Both the position numbers and the translations under genes were made by a program. Positions 1 to 7,308 of a DNA stretch of 64,000 nt are shown one piece after another. Numbering within the stretch: the first letter of the stretch is position 1; each line of letters begins with the position of its first letter. The stretch covers positions 452,529 through 516,528 of the forward strand of contig NZ_NESM01000001.1 of assembly GCF_002778285.1 (NCBI RefSeq), in the 5' to 3' direction. Origin of the DNA: Limnohabitans sp. 15K (GTDB lineage: Bacteria > Pseudomonadota > Gammaproteobacteria > Burkholderiales > Burkholderiaceae_C). The notes below the pieces were generated by a model that was not told the origin of the DNA, did no database searches, and saw only the letters and a program-made list of their open reading frames with translations.

Positions 1-2
1 TG

Positions 3-110
3 TCGCCTCTGGACGGCGGTGAACAACAGCAACTGATCCTGTTGCTGGAAAAACTCTGTCAAGGACTGGAAGCCGAGGCGCGCACCCCGTTTGATCCGCG
101 TTCTGTTTAA
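3..110 (+). CDS. C-terminal end of an unidentified protein, possibly a MarR-type regulator (partial)
   Basis: An open frame runs in from the left edge and stops with TAA, giving 35 residues that begin SPLDGGEQQQ. An acidic/Gln-rich helix followed by a Leu-rich helix resembles the last helix of MarR-family regulators, but the fragment carries no domain motif, so this is only a suggestion. It converges on the binding-protein gene that follows on the other strand. Confidence 0.5.
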   Translation, partial: SPLDGGEQQQLILLLEKLCQGLEAEARTPFDPRSV

Positions 111-136
111 GGCCTATTTCGGGGCAGATTTCAGGC

Positions 137-1411
137 TCATTGAGGCCGTACCATCTTGCAAGTGCTGGGCAAGCGGGCCTGCTCGGCCTTGATCTGCCGC
201 ACCACCTTGAAGCCATAGCCTGAGCCTTCGACATCAAACGGCACGCCGGGTTCACCTTGGCGCTGCATCACGCCCACCACCAGCGGCTGCTGAAACTGGT
301 GGTCTTCGGCCCGCATGAAACCGGTTTGTCCAGCCATGCTGACGCGGGCTTTTTCAAGTGCCAGCGCCAAAGCAATCGGCTCGGTGCTGCCCGCTTTTTC
401 AACCGCTTGCGCGAGCGCCTCGACCATCAGCTGCATGCGCACATGCACATAGTCTTCTGAGGGCTTGCTGAAACGCTGGCGAAAAGATTGGTAAAAAGCC
501 GCGCTGGCTTGGCCCGGCACATTGGGCAACCAGTCGGCTACGGCGATCACACGGTCCAAACCGGCATCACCCAAGGCAGCTGGCGCACCCAATGCATTGC
601 CATAAAAGGTGTAAAACTTGCCGTTGTAACCCGCCTCGCGGGCAGCCTTGACCAGCAATGTCAAGTCATTGCCCCAGTTGCCGGTGATGACCGCTTGTGC
701 GCCGCTGGCTTTGATCTTGGCGGCATAAGGCAAAAAGTCTTTCACGCGGCCAATCGGGTGCAGCTCTTCGCCCACAATTTTCACATCCGGACGCAGTTCG
801 CCAATTTGTTTGCGTGCTTCACGCAGCACGGCTTGGCCAAAGCTATAGTCCTGCCCAATCAAATAAGCCGCTTCGATTTTTTTGTCTTCGCGAAACACCT
901 GCATGAGCGCCGTCATGCGCATGTCGGCGTGGGCGTCAAAACGGAAGTGCCAGAAGCTGCACTTCTCGTTCGTCAGCGCCGGGTCCACCGCCGAGTAATT
1001 CAAGAAGAGCACGCGTTTGCTCGGTTCGCGTTCGTTGTGTTTGTTGATCGCATCGATCAAGGCGGAGGCATTGGCCGAGGAATTGCCTTGCAAGACCACC
1101 TGCGCGCCGTCGTCGATGGCCGACTTGAGGGACGACAAAGCCTCTTCACTTTGGCCCTTGCTGTCATAGCGCTCCAGCAACATGGGCCGCATGCCCTGCG
1201 CGGTTTTGACGCCACCACGCGCGTTGACGCGCTCCACCGCCCAAGCGATGTTGCGCACCACCGCCTCGCCTGTGTTGCCAAAGGGGCCACTCAGGCCTTC
1301 AATCAGCGCCAGCTTGATGGGGGCAGGCGACTGCGCCATAGCGGGCAGGAAGAAAAGAGCAGCAGCCAAGGAAATCAGCGCACGACGGGAAGAAATCAAA
1401 GACAAACGCAT
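137..1411 (-). CDS. ABC transporter substrate-binding protein, branched-chain amino acid (LivJ) type
   Basis: Periplasmic ligand-binding protein of the Peripla_BP_6/Leu-Ile-Val-binding family, 424 residues. The chosen ATG gives a clear signal peptide (MRLSLISSRRALISLAAALF, cleavage near AMAQ-S). A longer frame that begins at a TTG 11 codons upstream would bury the signal. The mature part starts IKLALIEGLSGPFGNTGEA, the usual first strand and ligand loop of the fold, followed by VERVNARGGV. No permease or ATPase gene lies beside it, so it is an orphan component here, perhaps serving a transporter encoded elsewhere. The substrate cannot be read from sequence; aromatic acids and urea are also bound by this family. 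Confidence 0.86.
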   Translation of the reverse strand: MRLSLISSRRALISLAAALFFLPAMAQSPAPIKLALIEGLSGPFGNTGEAVVRNIAWAVERVNARGGVKTAQGMRPMLLERYDSKGQSEEALSSLKSAIDDGAQVVLQGNSSANASALIDAINKHNEREPSKRVLFLNYSAVDPALTNEKCSFWHFRFDAHADMRMTALMQVFREDKKIEAAYLIGQDYSFGQAVLREARKQIGELRPDVKIVGEELHPIGRVKDFLPYAAKIKASGAQAVITGNWGNDLTLLVKAAREAGYNGKFYTFYGNALGAPAALGDAGLDRVIAVADWLPNVPGQASAAFYQSFRQRFSKPSEDYVHVRMQLMVEALAQAVEKAGSTEPIALALALEKARVSMAGQTGFMRAEDHQFQQPLVVGVMQRQGEPGVPFDVEGSGYGFKVVRQIKAEQARLPSTCKMVRPQ

Positions 1412-1475
1412 ATTGAAAATAGAACCCGCACTCACACGGGTCAAGGCCGAAAGCCGCGCAGTTTAACGGCTCGGT

Positions 1476-2519
1476 TTAAACCAGTTCGTGCAAAGGCCAA
1501 CGCGGCTTGACGTCGAAGCTGTAACGCGCCTCGGCCACTTGCGCGCCGGATTGCAAGCGCATGGCGGCGGCCATGGCGATCATGGCGCCGTTGTCGGTGC
1601 ACAGGTGGAGCTCGGGGTAGTGCACGCGCACCCCAGCTTTGGCGCAAGCAGCATTCAACTGCCCACGCAACTCGCGGTTGGCCCCAACGCCACCGGCCAC
1701 CACCAAACGCTTCATGCCCGTGGCCTTGAGCGCGTTCATGGATTTTTTGAGCAGGACTTCCACAATCGCCGCCTGGGTGGAAGCAGCCAAGTCGGCCCGC
1801 TCGGGCGCGCCTTCGGTGTGGGCAGCGGGGCCAATCTTTTGGCTTTGGGTGAGCACCGCCGTCTTGAGGCCCGCAAAAGAAAAATCAAAGTCACCGCTGT
1901 GCAGCAAAGGCCGAGGCAACTTGTAAGCCGCCGGATTGCCCTGCTCAGCCAAACGCGACAGGCCCGGCCCGCCCGGATAAGGCAAGCCCATGAGCTTGGC
2001 CGACTTGTCAAAGGCTTCGCCTGCGGCGTCGTCAATGGTTTCGCCCAAAAGTTCGTAACGGCCCACGCCTTCCACCCGCATCAACTGGGTGTGGCCACCC
2101 GAGACCAGCAAGGCGATGAACGGGAACTCAGGCGCATCGGCACTCAAAAACGGCGAGAGCAAATGGCCTTCGAGGTGGTGCACGCCCAGCACAGGCTTGC
2201 CCAAAGAAGCCGCCAACGCACAAGCAACGCCTGAGCCCACCAGCAAGGCCCCAGCCAAGCCTGGGCCACGCGTGTAAGCCACCACGTCGATGTCGGCCAA
2301 AGTGGCCCCCGACTCGGCCAGCACTTGGCGCGTGAGGGGCAACACCCGGCGGATGTGGTCGCGGCTGGCCAACTCGGGCACCACGCCGCCGTAGGCTTGG
2401 TGCATCTCGATCTGGCTGTAAAGCGCGTGCGACAACAGGCGCGGCAAAGCCTCGCCCGTGGTCTCTACCAGGGCCACGCCCGTCTCGTCGCAAGATGATT
2501 CGATACCCAAAATTCGCAT
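1476..2519 (-). CDS. tsaD: tRNA N6-adenosine threonylcarbamoyltransferase TsaD
   Basis: Catalyses, with TsaB and TsaE, transfer of threonylcarbamoyl from threonylcarbamoyl-AMP to A37 of tRNAs reading ANN codons. The N-terminus [19 protein letters not shown] is the ASKHA-fold phosphate loop, and HLEGHLLS (around residue 110) is the metal-binding His pair. SGGHTQL and [10 protein letters not shown] match the other conserved blocks. Length 347 residues is normal. The frame extends 16 codons upstream, but homologues begin at MRILGIESS, so that Met is chosen. It is divergent from the ModA-like gene, with a repeat dyad between them. Confidence 0.97.
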   Translation of the reverse strand: MRILGIESSCDETGVALVETTGEALPRLLSHALYSQIEMHQAYGGVVPELASRDHIRRVLPLTRQVLAESGATLADIDVVAYTRGPGLAGALLVGSGVACALAASLGKPVLGVHHLEGHLLSPFLSADAPEFPFIALLVSGGHTQLMRVEGVGRYELLGETIDDAAGEAFDKSAKLMGLPYPGGPGLSRLAEQGNPAAYKLPRPLLHSGDFDFSFAGLKTAVLTQSQKIGPAAHTEGAPERADLAASTQAAIVEVLLKKSMNALKATGMKRLVVAGGVGANRELRGQLNAACAKAGVRVHYPELHLCTDNGAMIAMAAAMRLQSGAQVAEARYSFDVKPRWPLHELV

Positions 2520-2572
2520 AACAGGTAGTTTAAGCGGGGCATGGTCGCTCGCCCTGCCCTTGGCCATAATCC

Positions 2573-2665
2573 TTTGTGGGAGCGACGCCCTCGTCGCGAA
2601 TGAGTTTTTTTAACCTTTCCTAGCGCTCGAAGAAGCTTTCGCGACGAGGGCACCGCTCCCACAAA
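2573..2665. repeat. REP-like inverted repeat between divergent genes
   Basis: Two 27-base arms, TTTGTGGGAGCGACGCCCTC plus GTCGCGA and its near-exact reverse complement, face each other across 39 bases, with two mismatches in the GAC/GGT core. A third copy of the unit (TGTAGGAGCGACGCCCCCGT plus CGCGA) lies alone near position 42,364. The GTGGGAGCG...CGCGA form resembles the dispersed extragenic palindromes associated with REP transposases (RAYTs). It sits between divergent genes, so it is unlikely to be a terminator for either. Confidence 0.8.
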
Positions 2666-2689
2666 AGTCCCTCCTTCAAAGCCCACACC

Positions 2690-3379
2690 ATGACCACTCT
2701 CCGACTGATTTCTTCCATGGCCACCAAGCCCTTGCTGGCCGATCTCTTGGCGCTGTACCAAGCGCAAGCGCCCGACGTTCAAGTGCTGGTCGAGTCGGTT
2801 GGCGGCGTCGATGCCGCCAAGCGCGTGCAGGCGGGCGAAGCCTTTGACGGCGTGGTGTTGGCCAGCGACGCCATCGACAAACTGGTCGCCAGCGGCCATG
2901 TGCTGGCGGGCAGCCGTGCCGACCTGGTGCGCTCGGGTGTGGCGGTGGCCGTGCCTGCGGGCCAGCCCGTGCCCGACATCTCGACCGAAGCTGCACTCAA
3001 AGCCGCTGTTCTTGCCGCGACCACGCTGGGGTATTCCACCGGCCCAAGCGGCGTGCAGTTGGCCAAACAGTTTGAGGCGTGGGGCATTGCCGATACCATC
3101 GCCCCCCGCATCGTGCAAGCCAAGCCGGGCGTGCCCGTTGGCTCACTGGTGGCCCAGGGTGAGGTGGCGCTGGGCTTTCAGCAGCTGAGCGAAATGCTGG
3201 GCGTCCAAGGCATCACCATCGTAGGCGGCCTACCACCCGCGGTGGAGATCATTACCACCTTTTCGGGCTCGATGGCGGCGTCTTGCGCCCAGCCTGAGGC
3301 CATGCGTGCGCTGCTGGCCTTCTGGCAGTCGCCAGCGTGTGACGCGCTCAAGCGCCAGCACGGCATGGCGCCGGCCTGA
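2690..3379 (+). CDS. Leaderless ModA-like substrate-binding-domain protein
   Basis: A 229-residue type II periplasmic-binding-protein domain of the molybdate-binding (ModA/SBP_bac_11) family. It begins directly with the first strand, MTTLRLISSMATKPLLADLL, with no signal peptide, so it should stay in the cytoplasm. The middle shows YSTGPSGVQLAK, the usual hinge/ligand segment. An ANTAR antiterminator gene starts 25 bp after its stop, and the pair precedes the nitrate assimilation operon. In the known NasS-NasT pair a NrtA-like binding protein holds the ANTAR partner until nitrate binds. By analogy this protein may be the ligand sensor for its neighbour, which is inference. The ligand could be nitrate, nitrite, molybdate or something else. 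Confidence 0.85.
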   Translation: MTTLRLISSMATKPLLADLLALYQAQAPDVQVLVESVGGVDAAKRVQAGEAFDGVVLASDAIDKLVASGHVLAGSRADLVRSGVAVAVPAGQPVPDISTEAALKAAVLAATTLGYSTGPSGVQLAKQFEAWGIADTIAPRIVQAKPGVPVGSLVAQGEVALGFQQLSEMLGVQGITIVGGLPPAVEIITTFSGSMAASCAQPEAMRALLAFWQSPACDALKRQHGMAPA

Positions 3380-3404
3380 GTCAGGCGCACGGCGCGCTTC
3401 TTGC

Positions 3405-4043
3405 ATGACCCTGCCCATGCAGGAAGCCCTACGAATCGTCGTCATCATTTCAGACCCCGCCTTGGTGGCCGAGGGGGATGAACAGGCGCATGCCATTGAA
3501 GAGCGCTCGCGCCTCTTGCGCATTGGCTTGCTCGAAGCAGGCTACAACCTGGTGGCCACCCTGCCCGCCGATGTATTTTTGACCGAGCGCTTGGCGCAAC
3601 TGCAGGCCGATATGGTCATTGTGGATGCCGAGAGCGATGCCCGCGATGCGCTGGAGCATGTGGTCATGGCCACACGCGATGAGCGACGCCCCATCGTGAT
3701 GTTCACCAACGACAGCGACACCCGCCCGATGAACGAGGCCGTGGCCGCAGGCGTGACGGCCTACATCGTCGCCGGACTGGCACCCGAGCGCATCCACCCC
3801 ATCTTGACGGTGGCGATGGCGCGCTTCAAACACGAGCAAGCTTTGCTGGCTGAGCTGGACAGCGCCCGACTGGAACTGAGTGACCGCAAACGGATCGACC
3901 GTGCCAAGGGCCTGTTGATGCAGCGCCAGAGCCTGAGCGAGCAAGAGGCCTATGCCAGATTGCGCAAAGCGGCCATGAACAAAGGCGTGAAGCTGGCCGA
4001 CATCGCACAGCAAATGATCGAAATGGCCGAATTGTTGGGCTGA
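3405..4043 (+). CDS. nasT: ANTAR-domain response regulator (NasT/NasR type antiterminator)
   Basis: RNA-binding antiterminator, 212 residues: a receiver-like domain (LRIVVIISDPALVAEG ... MVIVDAESDARDAL ... TAYIVAGLAPERI) and a C-terminal ANTAR three-helix domain (DRKRIDRAKGLLMQ ... SEQEAYARLRKAAM ... LADIAQQMI). The first Met after the upstream stop is used; a Met four codons later is also possible. The frame extends upstream through the previous gene, but that extension has no homologous character. Two hairpins with the AnnGnn hexaloop that ANTAR proteins recognise lie in the leader downstream, just before a terminator, which strongly supports control of the nrt/nir/nas operon. Partner is probably the ModA-like protein encoded just before. 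Confidence 0.93.
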   Translation: MTLPMQEALRIVVIISDPALVAEGDEQAHAIEERSRLLRIGLLEAGYNLVATLPADVFLTERLAQLQADMVIVDAESDARDALEHVVMATRDERRPIVMFTNDSDTRPMNEAVAAGVTAYIVAGLAPERIHPILTVAMARFKHEQALLAELDSARLELSDRKRIDRAKGLLMQRQSLSEQEAYARLRKAAMNKGVKLADIAQQMIEMAELLG

Positions 4044-4079
4044 CAGCGAAGCACCATTTCGGCACCATTCAAGTGCAAT

Positions 4080-4096
4080 CGCACCACCAAGGTGCA
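4080..4096 (+). promoter_or_regulatory. Putative NtrC-binding dyad
   Basis: CGCACCACCAAGGTGCA contains the dyad GCACC-N5-GGTGC, which agrees with the NtrC/GlnG enhancer consensus TGCACC-N5-GGTGCA. Its centre lies about 85 bp upstream of the start expected from the sigma-54 element that follows, a normal enhancer distance. Seen directly; NtrC binding is inferred. Confidence 0.72.
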
Positions 4097-4146
4097 GATC
4101 AAAGCAACAAAGCCGAAAAATCAACTGCCAAACCCCAGGGAAACCC

Positions 4147-4162
4147 TGGCACGCGGATTGCA
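4147..4162 (+). promoter_or_regulatory. Sigma-54 (RpoN) promoter of the nitrate assimilation operon
   Basis: TGGCACGCGGATTGCA matches the RpoN consensus TGGCAC-N5-TTGCA exactly, with invariant GG at -24 and GC at -12. The expected start is near position 4172, three bases before the first ANTAR hairpin, so the transcript would begin almost directly with the RNA target. A perfect dyad CCAGGG-AAA-CCCTGG (4135-4149) overlaps its 5' edge. Confidence 0.85.
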
Positions 4163-4174
4163 TCACCTGAAATA

Positions 4175-4216
4175 AGACCAACGGAGGTCTAGCGCAACAG
4201 CACCCAAAGGCGGGTG
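4175..4216 (+). promoter_or_regulatory. ANTAR target RNA: tandem hexaloop hairpins
   Basis: Hairpin P1 is AGACC-AACGGA-GGTCT and hairpin P2 is CACCC-AAAGGC-GGGTG, separated by 10 bases. Both have 5-bp perfect stems and six-base loops with A at loop position 1 and G at position 4, the two-hairpin signature recognised by ANTAR domains (known from nasF-type and amidase/ethanolamine leaders). The terminator starts 18 bases later. Bound ANTAR protein should prevent termination. Confidence 0.88.
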
Positions 4217-4233
4217 ACTTTTGCACACCGGAC

Positions 4234-4305
4234 AAAGGCGTCCTCATGCGTTCGCGCCCTGTACAACAGGCGCGAGTGACATGTGGACGCCTTTTTGTTT
4301 TTGTT
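4234..4305 (+). terminator. Leader (attenuator) intrinsic terminator
   Basis: Arms AAAGGCGTCC (4234-4243) and GGACGCCTTT (4285-4294) pair perfectly. Between them TCGCGCC and GGCGCGA form a second stem, giving one tall hairpin, and it is followed by TTGTTTTTGTTTT. It lies inside the untranslated leader of the transport gene, so it is an attenuator and not the end of a gene. Confidence 0.9.
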
Positions 4306-4330
4306 TTCCGAAATTTTCAAGGAAATGGCC

Positions 4331-5575
4331 ATGACCGACTTTCTCAAAAACAGCCTGACCCGCCGCAATGTGTTGCAAGCCGCCGCCGTCGGTGCAGCAG
4401 GCATTTCTCCCGCCTTGCGCTCTGTGGTGTATGCCGCAGGCTCTGATGCCCCCGAGAAAAAGGAAGTCAAGATCGGATTCATTCCGCTGACCGATTGCGC
4501 CAGCGTCGTCATGGCCTCGGTGCTGGGTCTGGACGTCAAGCACGGCGTCAAGTTCGTGCTGAGCAAAGAAGCGAGTTGGGCCGGTGTGCGCGACAAACTG
4601 GTCAACGGCGAACTCGACTTTGCCCACGTACTTTATGGCCTGGTGTACGGCGTGCACTTGGGCATCTCTGGACCCAAAAAAGACATGGCCGTGCTGATGA
4701 ACCTGAACCACAACGGCCAGGCCATCACGCTGTCCAAAAAGTTGGCTGACAAAGGCGCGGTCGATGGCGCAGGTCTAGCCAAACTCATGGCCAGCGAAAA
4801 GCGCGAATACACCTTTGCGCAGACTTTCCCCACCGGCACGCACGCCATGTGGCTGTATTACTGGCTGGCCAGCTACGGCATCAACCCGATCAAAGACGCC
4901 AAGGTCATCACCGTGCCGCCACCACAAATGGTGGCCAACATGCGGGTGGGCAACATGGACGGCTTTTGTGTGGGCGAGCCCTGGAACCACCGCGCCATCA
5001 TGGACGGCATCGGGGTGACGGCTGCAACCACACAGGACATCTGGAAAGACCACCCTGAAAAGGTCTTGGGGACCACGGCCGAATTCGTCAACAAATACCC
5101 CAACACTGCACGCGCTGTGACAGCGGCCATCATCGAGGCCGGTCAGTGGATCGATGCCAGCTTGCAAAATAAACTCAAGATGGCAGAGACCGTGGCCGAC
5201 AAATCCTACGTGAACACCGGTGTTGACGCGATCAACCAGCGCATTCTGGGTCGGTACCAAAACGGCATGGGCAAGACCTGGGACGACCCCAACCACATGA
5301 AGTTCTACAACGAAGGCATGGTGAACTTCCCCTACCTGTCCGACGGCATGTGGTTCATGACGCAGCACAAGCGCTGGGGCTTGCTCAAAGACCACCCCGA
5401 CTACTTGGGTGTGGCCAAGCAGGTCAATCAAATCGCCCTCTACAAAGACGCGGCCACCGCGGCCAAAGCAGCCGTTCCCAAGAGCGACATGCGCAGCCAC
5501 AAAGGCATTGATGGCGTGGTCTGGGACGGCAAAGATCCCAAAAAATACGCCGACGGTTTCAAAGTCAAAGCCTGA
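4331..5575 (+). CDS. nrtA: Nitrate ABC transporter substrate-binding protein NrtA
   Basis: Binding protein of the NrtA/CmpA family, 414 residues, for nitrate/nitrite uptake. The N-terminus MTDFLKNSLTRRNVLQAAAV carries a twin-Arg motif and a hydrophobic stretch ending near VVYAAG, suggesting Tat export. The core reads VKIGFIPLTDCASVVMA, with FAHVLYGLVYGVHLG and the PWNHRAIMDGIG block typical of nitrate binders. The start is the ATG 7 bases after AAGGA. An upstream in-frame start would be read out of the terminator T-run and is rejected. First gene of the operon. Confidence 0.95.
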   Translation: MTDFLKNSLTRRNVLQAAAVGAAGISPALRSVVYAAGSDAPEKKEVKIGFIPLTDCASVVMASVLGLDVKHGVKFVLSKEASWAGVRDKLVNGELDFAHVLYGLVYGVHLGISGPKKDMAVLMNLNHNGQAITLSKKLADKGAVDGAGLAKLMASEKREYTFAQTFPTGTHAMWLYYWLASYGINPIKDAKVITVPPPQMVANMRVGNMDGFCVGEPWNHRAIMDGIGVTAATTQDIWKDHPEKVLGTTAEFVNKYPNTARAVTAAIIEAGQWIDASLQNKLKMAETVADKSYVNTGVDAINQRILGRYQNGMGKTWDDPNHMKFYNEGMVNFPYLSDGMWFMTQHKRWGLLKDHPDYLGVAKQVNQIALYKDAATAAKAAVPKSDMRSHKGIDGVVWDGKDPKKYADGFKVKA

Positions 5576-5586
5576 AGGACAGCACC

Positions 5587-6495
5587 ATGGTCAGCGCCGT
5601 TTTCCATTCACCCACGGGGAGCAAAGCCGCTCCCGCATCGGTCGTGCCCCTCACCGAAGCTGAGGTGGCCACAGCCCATGCCGTGGCTGCCGCGCAAATG
5701 CAACGCGCCCGCCTGTGGCACAACTTCTGGATGGCGGTCTTGCCGCCGCTCATGGGTCTGGGCCTCTTGATCGGACTGTGGGCGTTGGTGTCCATCACCA
5801 CCAAGGGCAGCATCCCCAGCCCGTATGACACCGGCGTGCAAGCGGTCGAGATCTTCAGCGACCCGTTTTACCGCAAAGGCCCCAACGACCAGGGCGTGGG
5901 CTGGAACGTGCTGATGTCGCTCGAACGCGTAGCCGTGGGTTTTGGCTTGGCGGCACTCGTTGGCATCCCAGCGGGCTTTGTGATTGGGCGTTTCACCTTC
6001 CTCTCGCGCATGTTCAACCCGCTCATCAGCTTGTTGCGCCCGGTCTCGCCACTGGCTTGGTTGCCGATCGGTTTGCTCGTGTTCAAAGGGGCCAACCCCG
6101 CCGCCATCTGGACGATTTTCATTTGCTCCATCTGGCCGATGATCATCAACACGGCTGTGGGTGTGCAGCGCGTGCCGCAGGATTACCTGAACGTGGCCCG
6201 GGTGCTCAACCTGTCCGAGTGGAAGATTGCCACCACCATCTTGTTCCCCGCAGTGCTGCCTTACATGCTGACCGGCGTGCGGCTGGCCGTGGGCACCGCG
6301 TGGCTCGTCATCGTAGCGGCAGAAATGCTGACCGGCGGCGTGGGCATTGGCTTCTGGGTCTGGGACGAGTGGAACAACCTCAACGTCAAGAACATCATCA
6401 TCGCGATTTTTGTGATCGGCGGCGTGGGCTTGATCCTGGAATACGCCCTGATCCGCATCGCCACGGCCTTCACTTTTGAGGATGTCAAATCATGA
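5587..6495 (+). CDS. nrtB: Nitrate ABC transporter permease NrtB
   Basis: Inner-membrane permease of the NrtB/SsuC/TauC group, 302 residues, with about six membrane segments after a cytoplasmic N-terminal part of roughly 45 residues. The coupling-helix (EAA) region reads DYLNVARVLNLSEWKIATTI, followed by LFPAVLPYMLTGVRLAVGTA. RBS-like AAGGACAG precedes the ATG. It follows nrtA by 11 bp and overlaps the ATPase gene by ATGA, so translation is coupled. Confidence 0.95.
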   Translation: MVSAVFHSPTGSKAAPASVVPLTEAEVATAHAVAAAQMQRARLWHNFWMAVLPPLMGLGLLIGLWALVSITTKGSIPSPYDTGVQAVEIFSDPFYRKGPNDQGVGWNVLMSLERVAVGFGLAALVGIPAGFVIGRFTFLSRMFNPLISLLRPVSPLAWLPIGLLVFKGANPAAIWTIFICSIWPMIINTAVGVQRVPQDYLNVARVLNLSEWKIATTILFPAVLPYMLTGVRLAVGTAWLVIVAAEMLTGGVGIGFWVWDEWNNLNVKNIIIAIFVIGGVGLILEYALIRIATAFTFEDVKS

Positions 6496-7298
6496 ACAAC
6501 GACAGCAAGTACATCCAGATTCAGAGCGTCGAGCAAACGTTCAAAACCAACAAAGGCTTTTTCCCAGCGCTGCGTGACATCCACTTAGACATCGCCAAAG
6601 GCGAGTTCGTGGCTCTGATCGGACACTCCGGTTGCGGCAAGTCCACCTTGCTCAACCTCATCGCCGGACTGACCACACCTACGGCCGGTGTGCTGCTGTG
6701 CGCCAACCGCGAGATCGCGGGCCCGGGCCCCGAGCGTGCGGTGGTGTTCCAAAACCATTCGCTGCTGCCGTGGCTCACCTGCTTTGACAACGTGCACTTG
6801 GGCATCGAGCGGGTGTTTGGTGCAACCGAAAACAAAGCCCAGCTGCGCGCCCGTACCGATGCGGCGCTGGCCATGGTGGGCCTGACCCATGCCGCGCAAA
6901 AGCGTCCCGGCGAAATCTCAGGCGGCATGAAGCAGCGCGTGGGCATTGCCCGAGCTTTGGCCATGGAGCCCAAAGTGTTGCTGATGGACGAGCCCTTTGG
7001 CGCTCTGGACGCGCTGACCCGCGCCAAGCTGCAAGACGAATTGCTGGAGATCGTGGCCCGTACCCAAAGCACCGTGGTCATGGTCACGCACGATGTGGAC
7101 GAGGCCGTGCTGCTGTCCGACAAGATCGTGATGATGACCAATGGCCCCGCAGCCACGATTGGCGAGGTGCTGAGGGTGGACTTGCCACGCCCCCGCCAAC
7201 GCGTGGAACTGGCCGAAAGCGTTGAATACCAGCGCTACCGCAAAGCGGTGATCGACTTCCTCTACACGCGCCAAGCGCATGTGGAAAAAACCGCTTAA
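6492..7298 (+). CDS. nrtC: Nitrate ABC transporter ATP-binding protein
   Basis: ABC ATPase of 268 residues. Walker A GHSGCGKST (around residue 43), Q-loop VFQNHSLLPW, signature ISGGMKQRVGIARAL, Walker B LLMDEPFGALD and switch His VTHDVDEA are all present. The length fits an NrtD-like single-domain ATPase. The C-terminal binding-protein-like domain of cyanobacterial NrtC is absent, so the letter C is only an operon-position label. Overlaps nrtB by four bases, and the last bases hold the AAGGAG that serves nirB. Confidence 0.94.
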   Translation: MNNDSKYIQIQSVEQTFKTNKGFFPALRDIHLDIAKGEFVALIGHSGCGKSTLLNLIAGLTTPTAGVLLCANREIAGPGPERAVVFQNHSLLPWLTCFDNVHLGIERVFGATENKAQLRARTDAALAMVGLTHAAQKRPGEISGGMKQRVGIARALAMEPKVLLMDEPFGALDALTRAKLQDELLEIVARTQSTVVMVTHDVDEAVLLSDKIVMMTNGPAATIGEVLRVDLPRPRQRVELAESVEYQRYRKAVIDFLYTRQAHVEKTA

Positions 7299-7308
7299 GG
7301 AGAAGACC

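Noticed and set aside
2573..2665. The long dyad as a terminator
   Set aside because: It lies between two divergent start codons, has a 39-base loop, and matches a second dispersed copy, so a repeat element is a better reading.
4051..4070. GCACCATTTCGGCACC as a second NtrC site
   Set aside because: The two half-sites are in direct, not inverted, orientation, so it does not fit the NtrC dyad.
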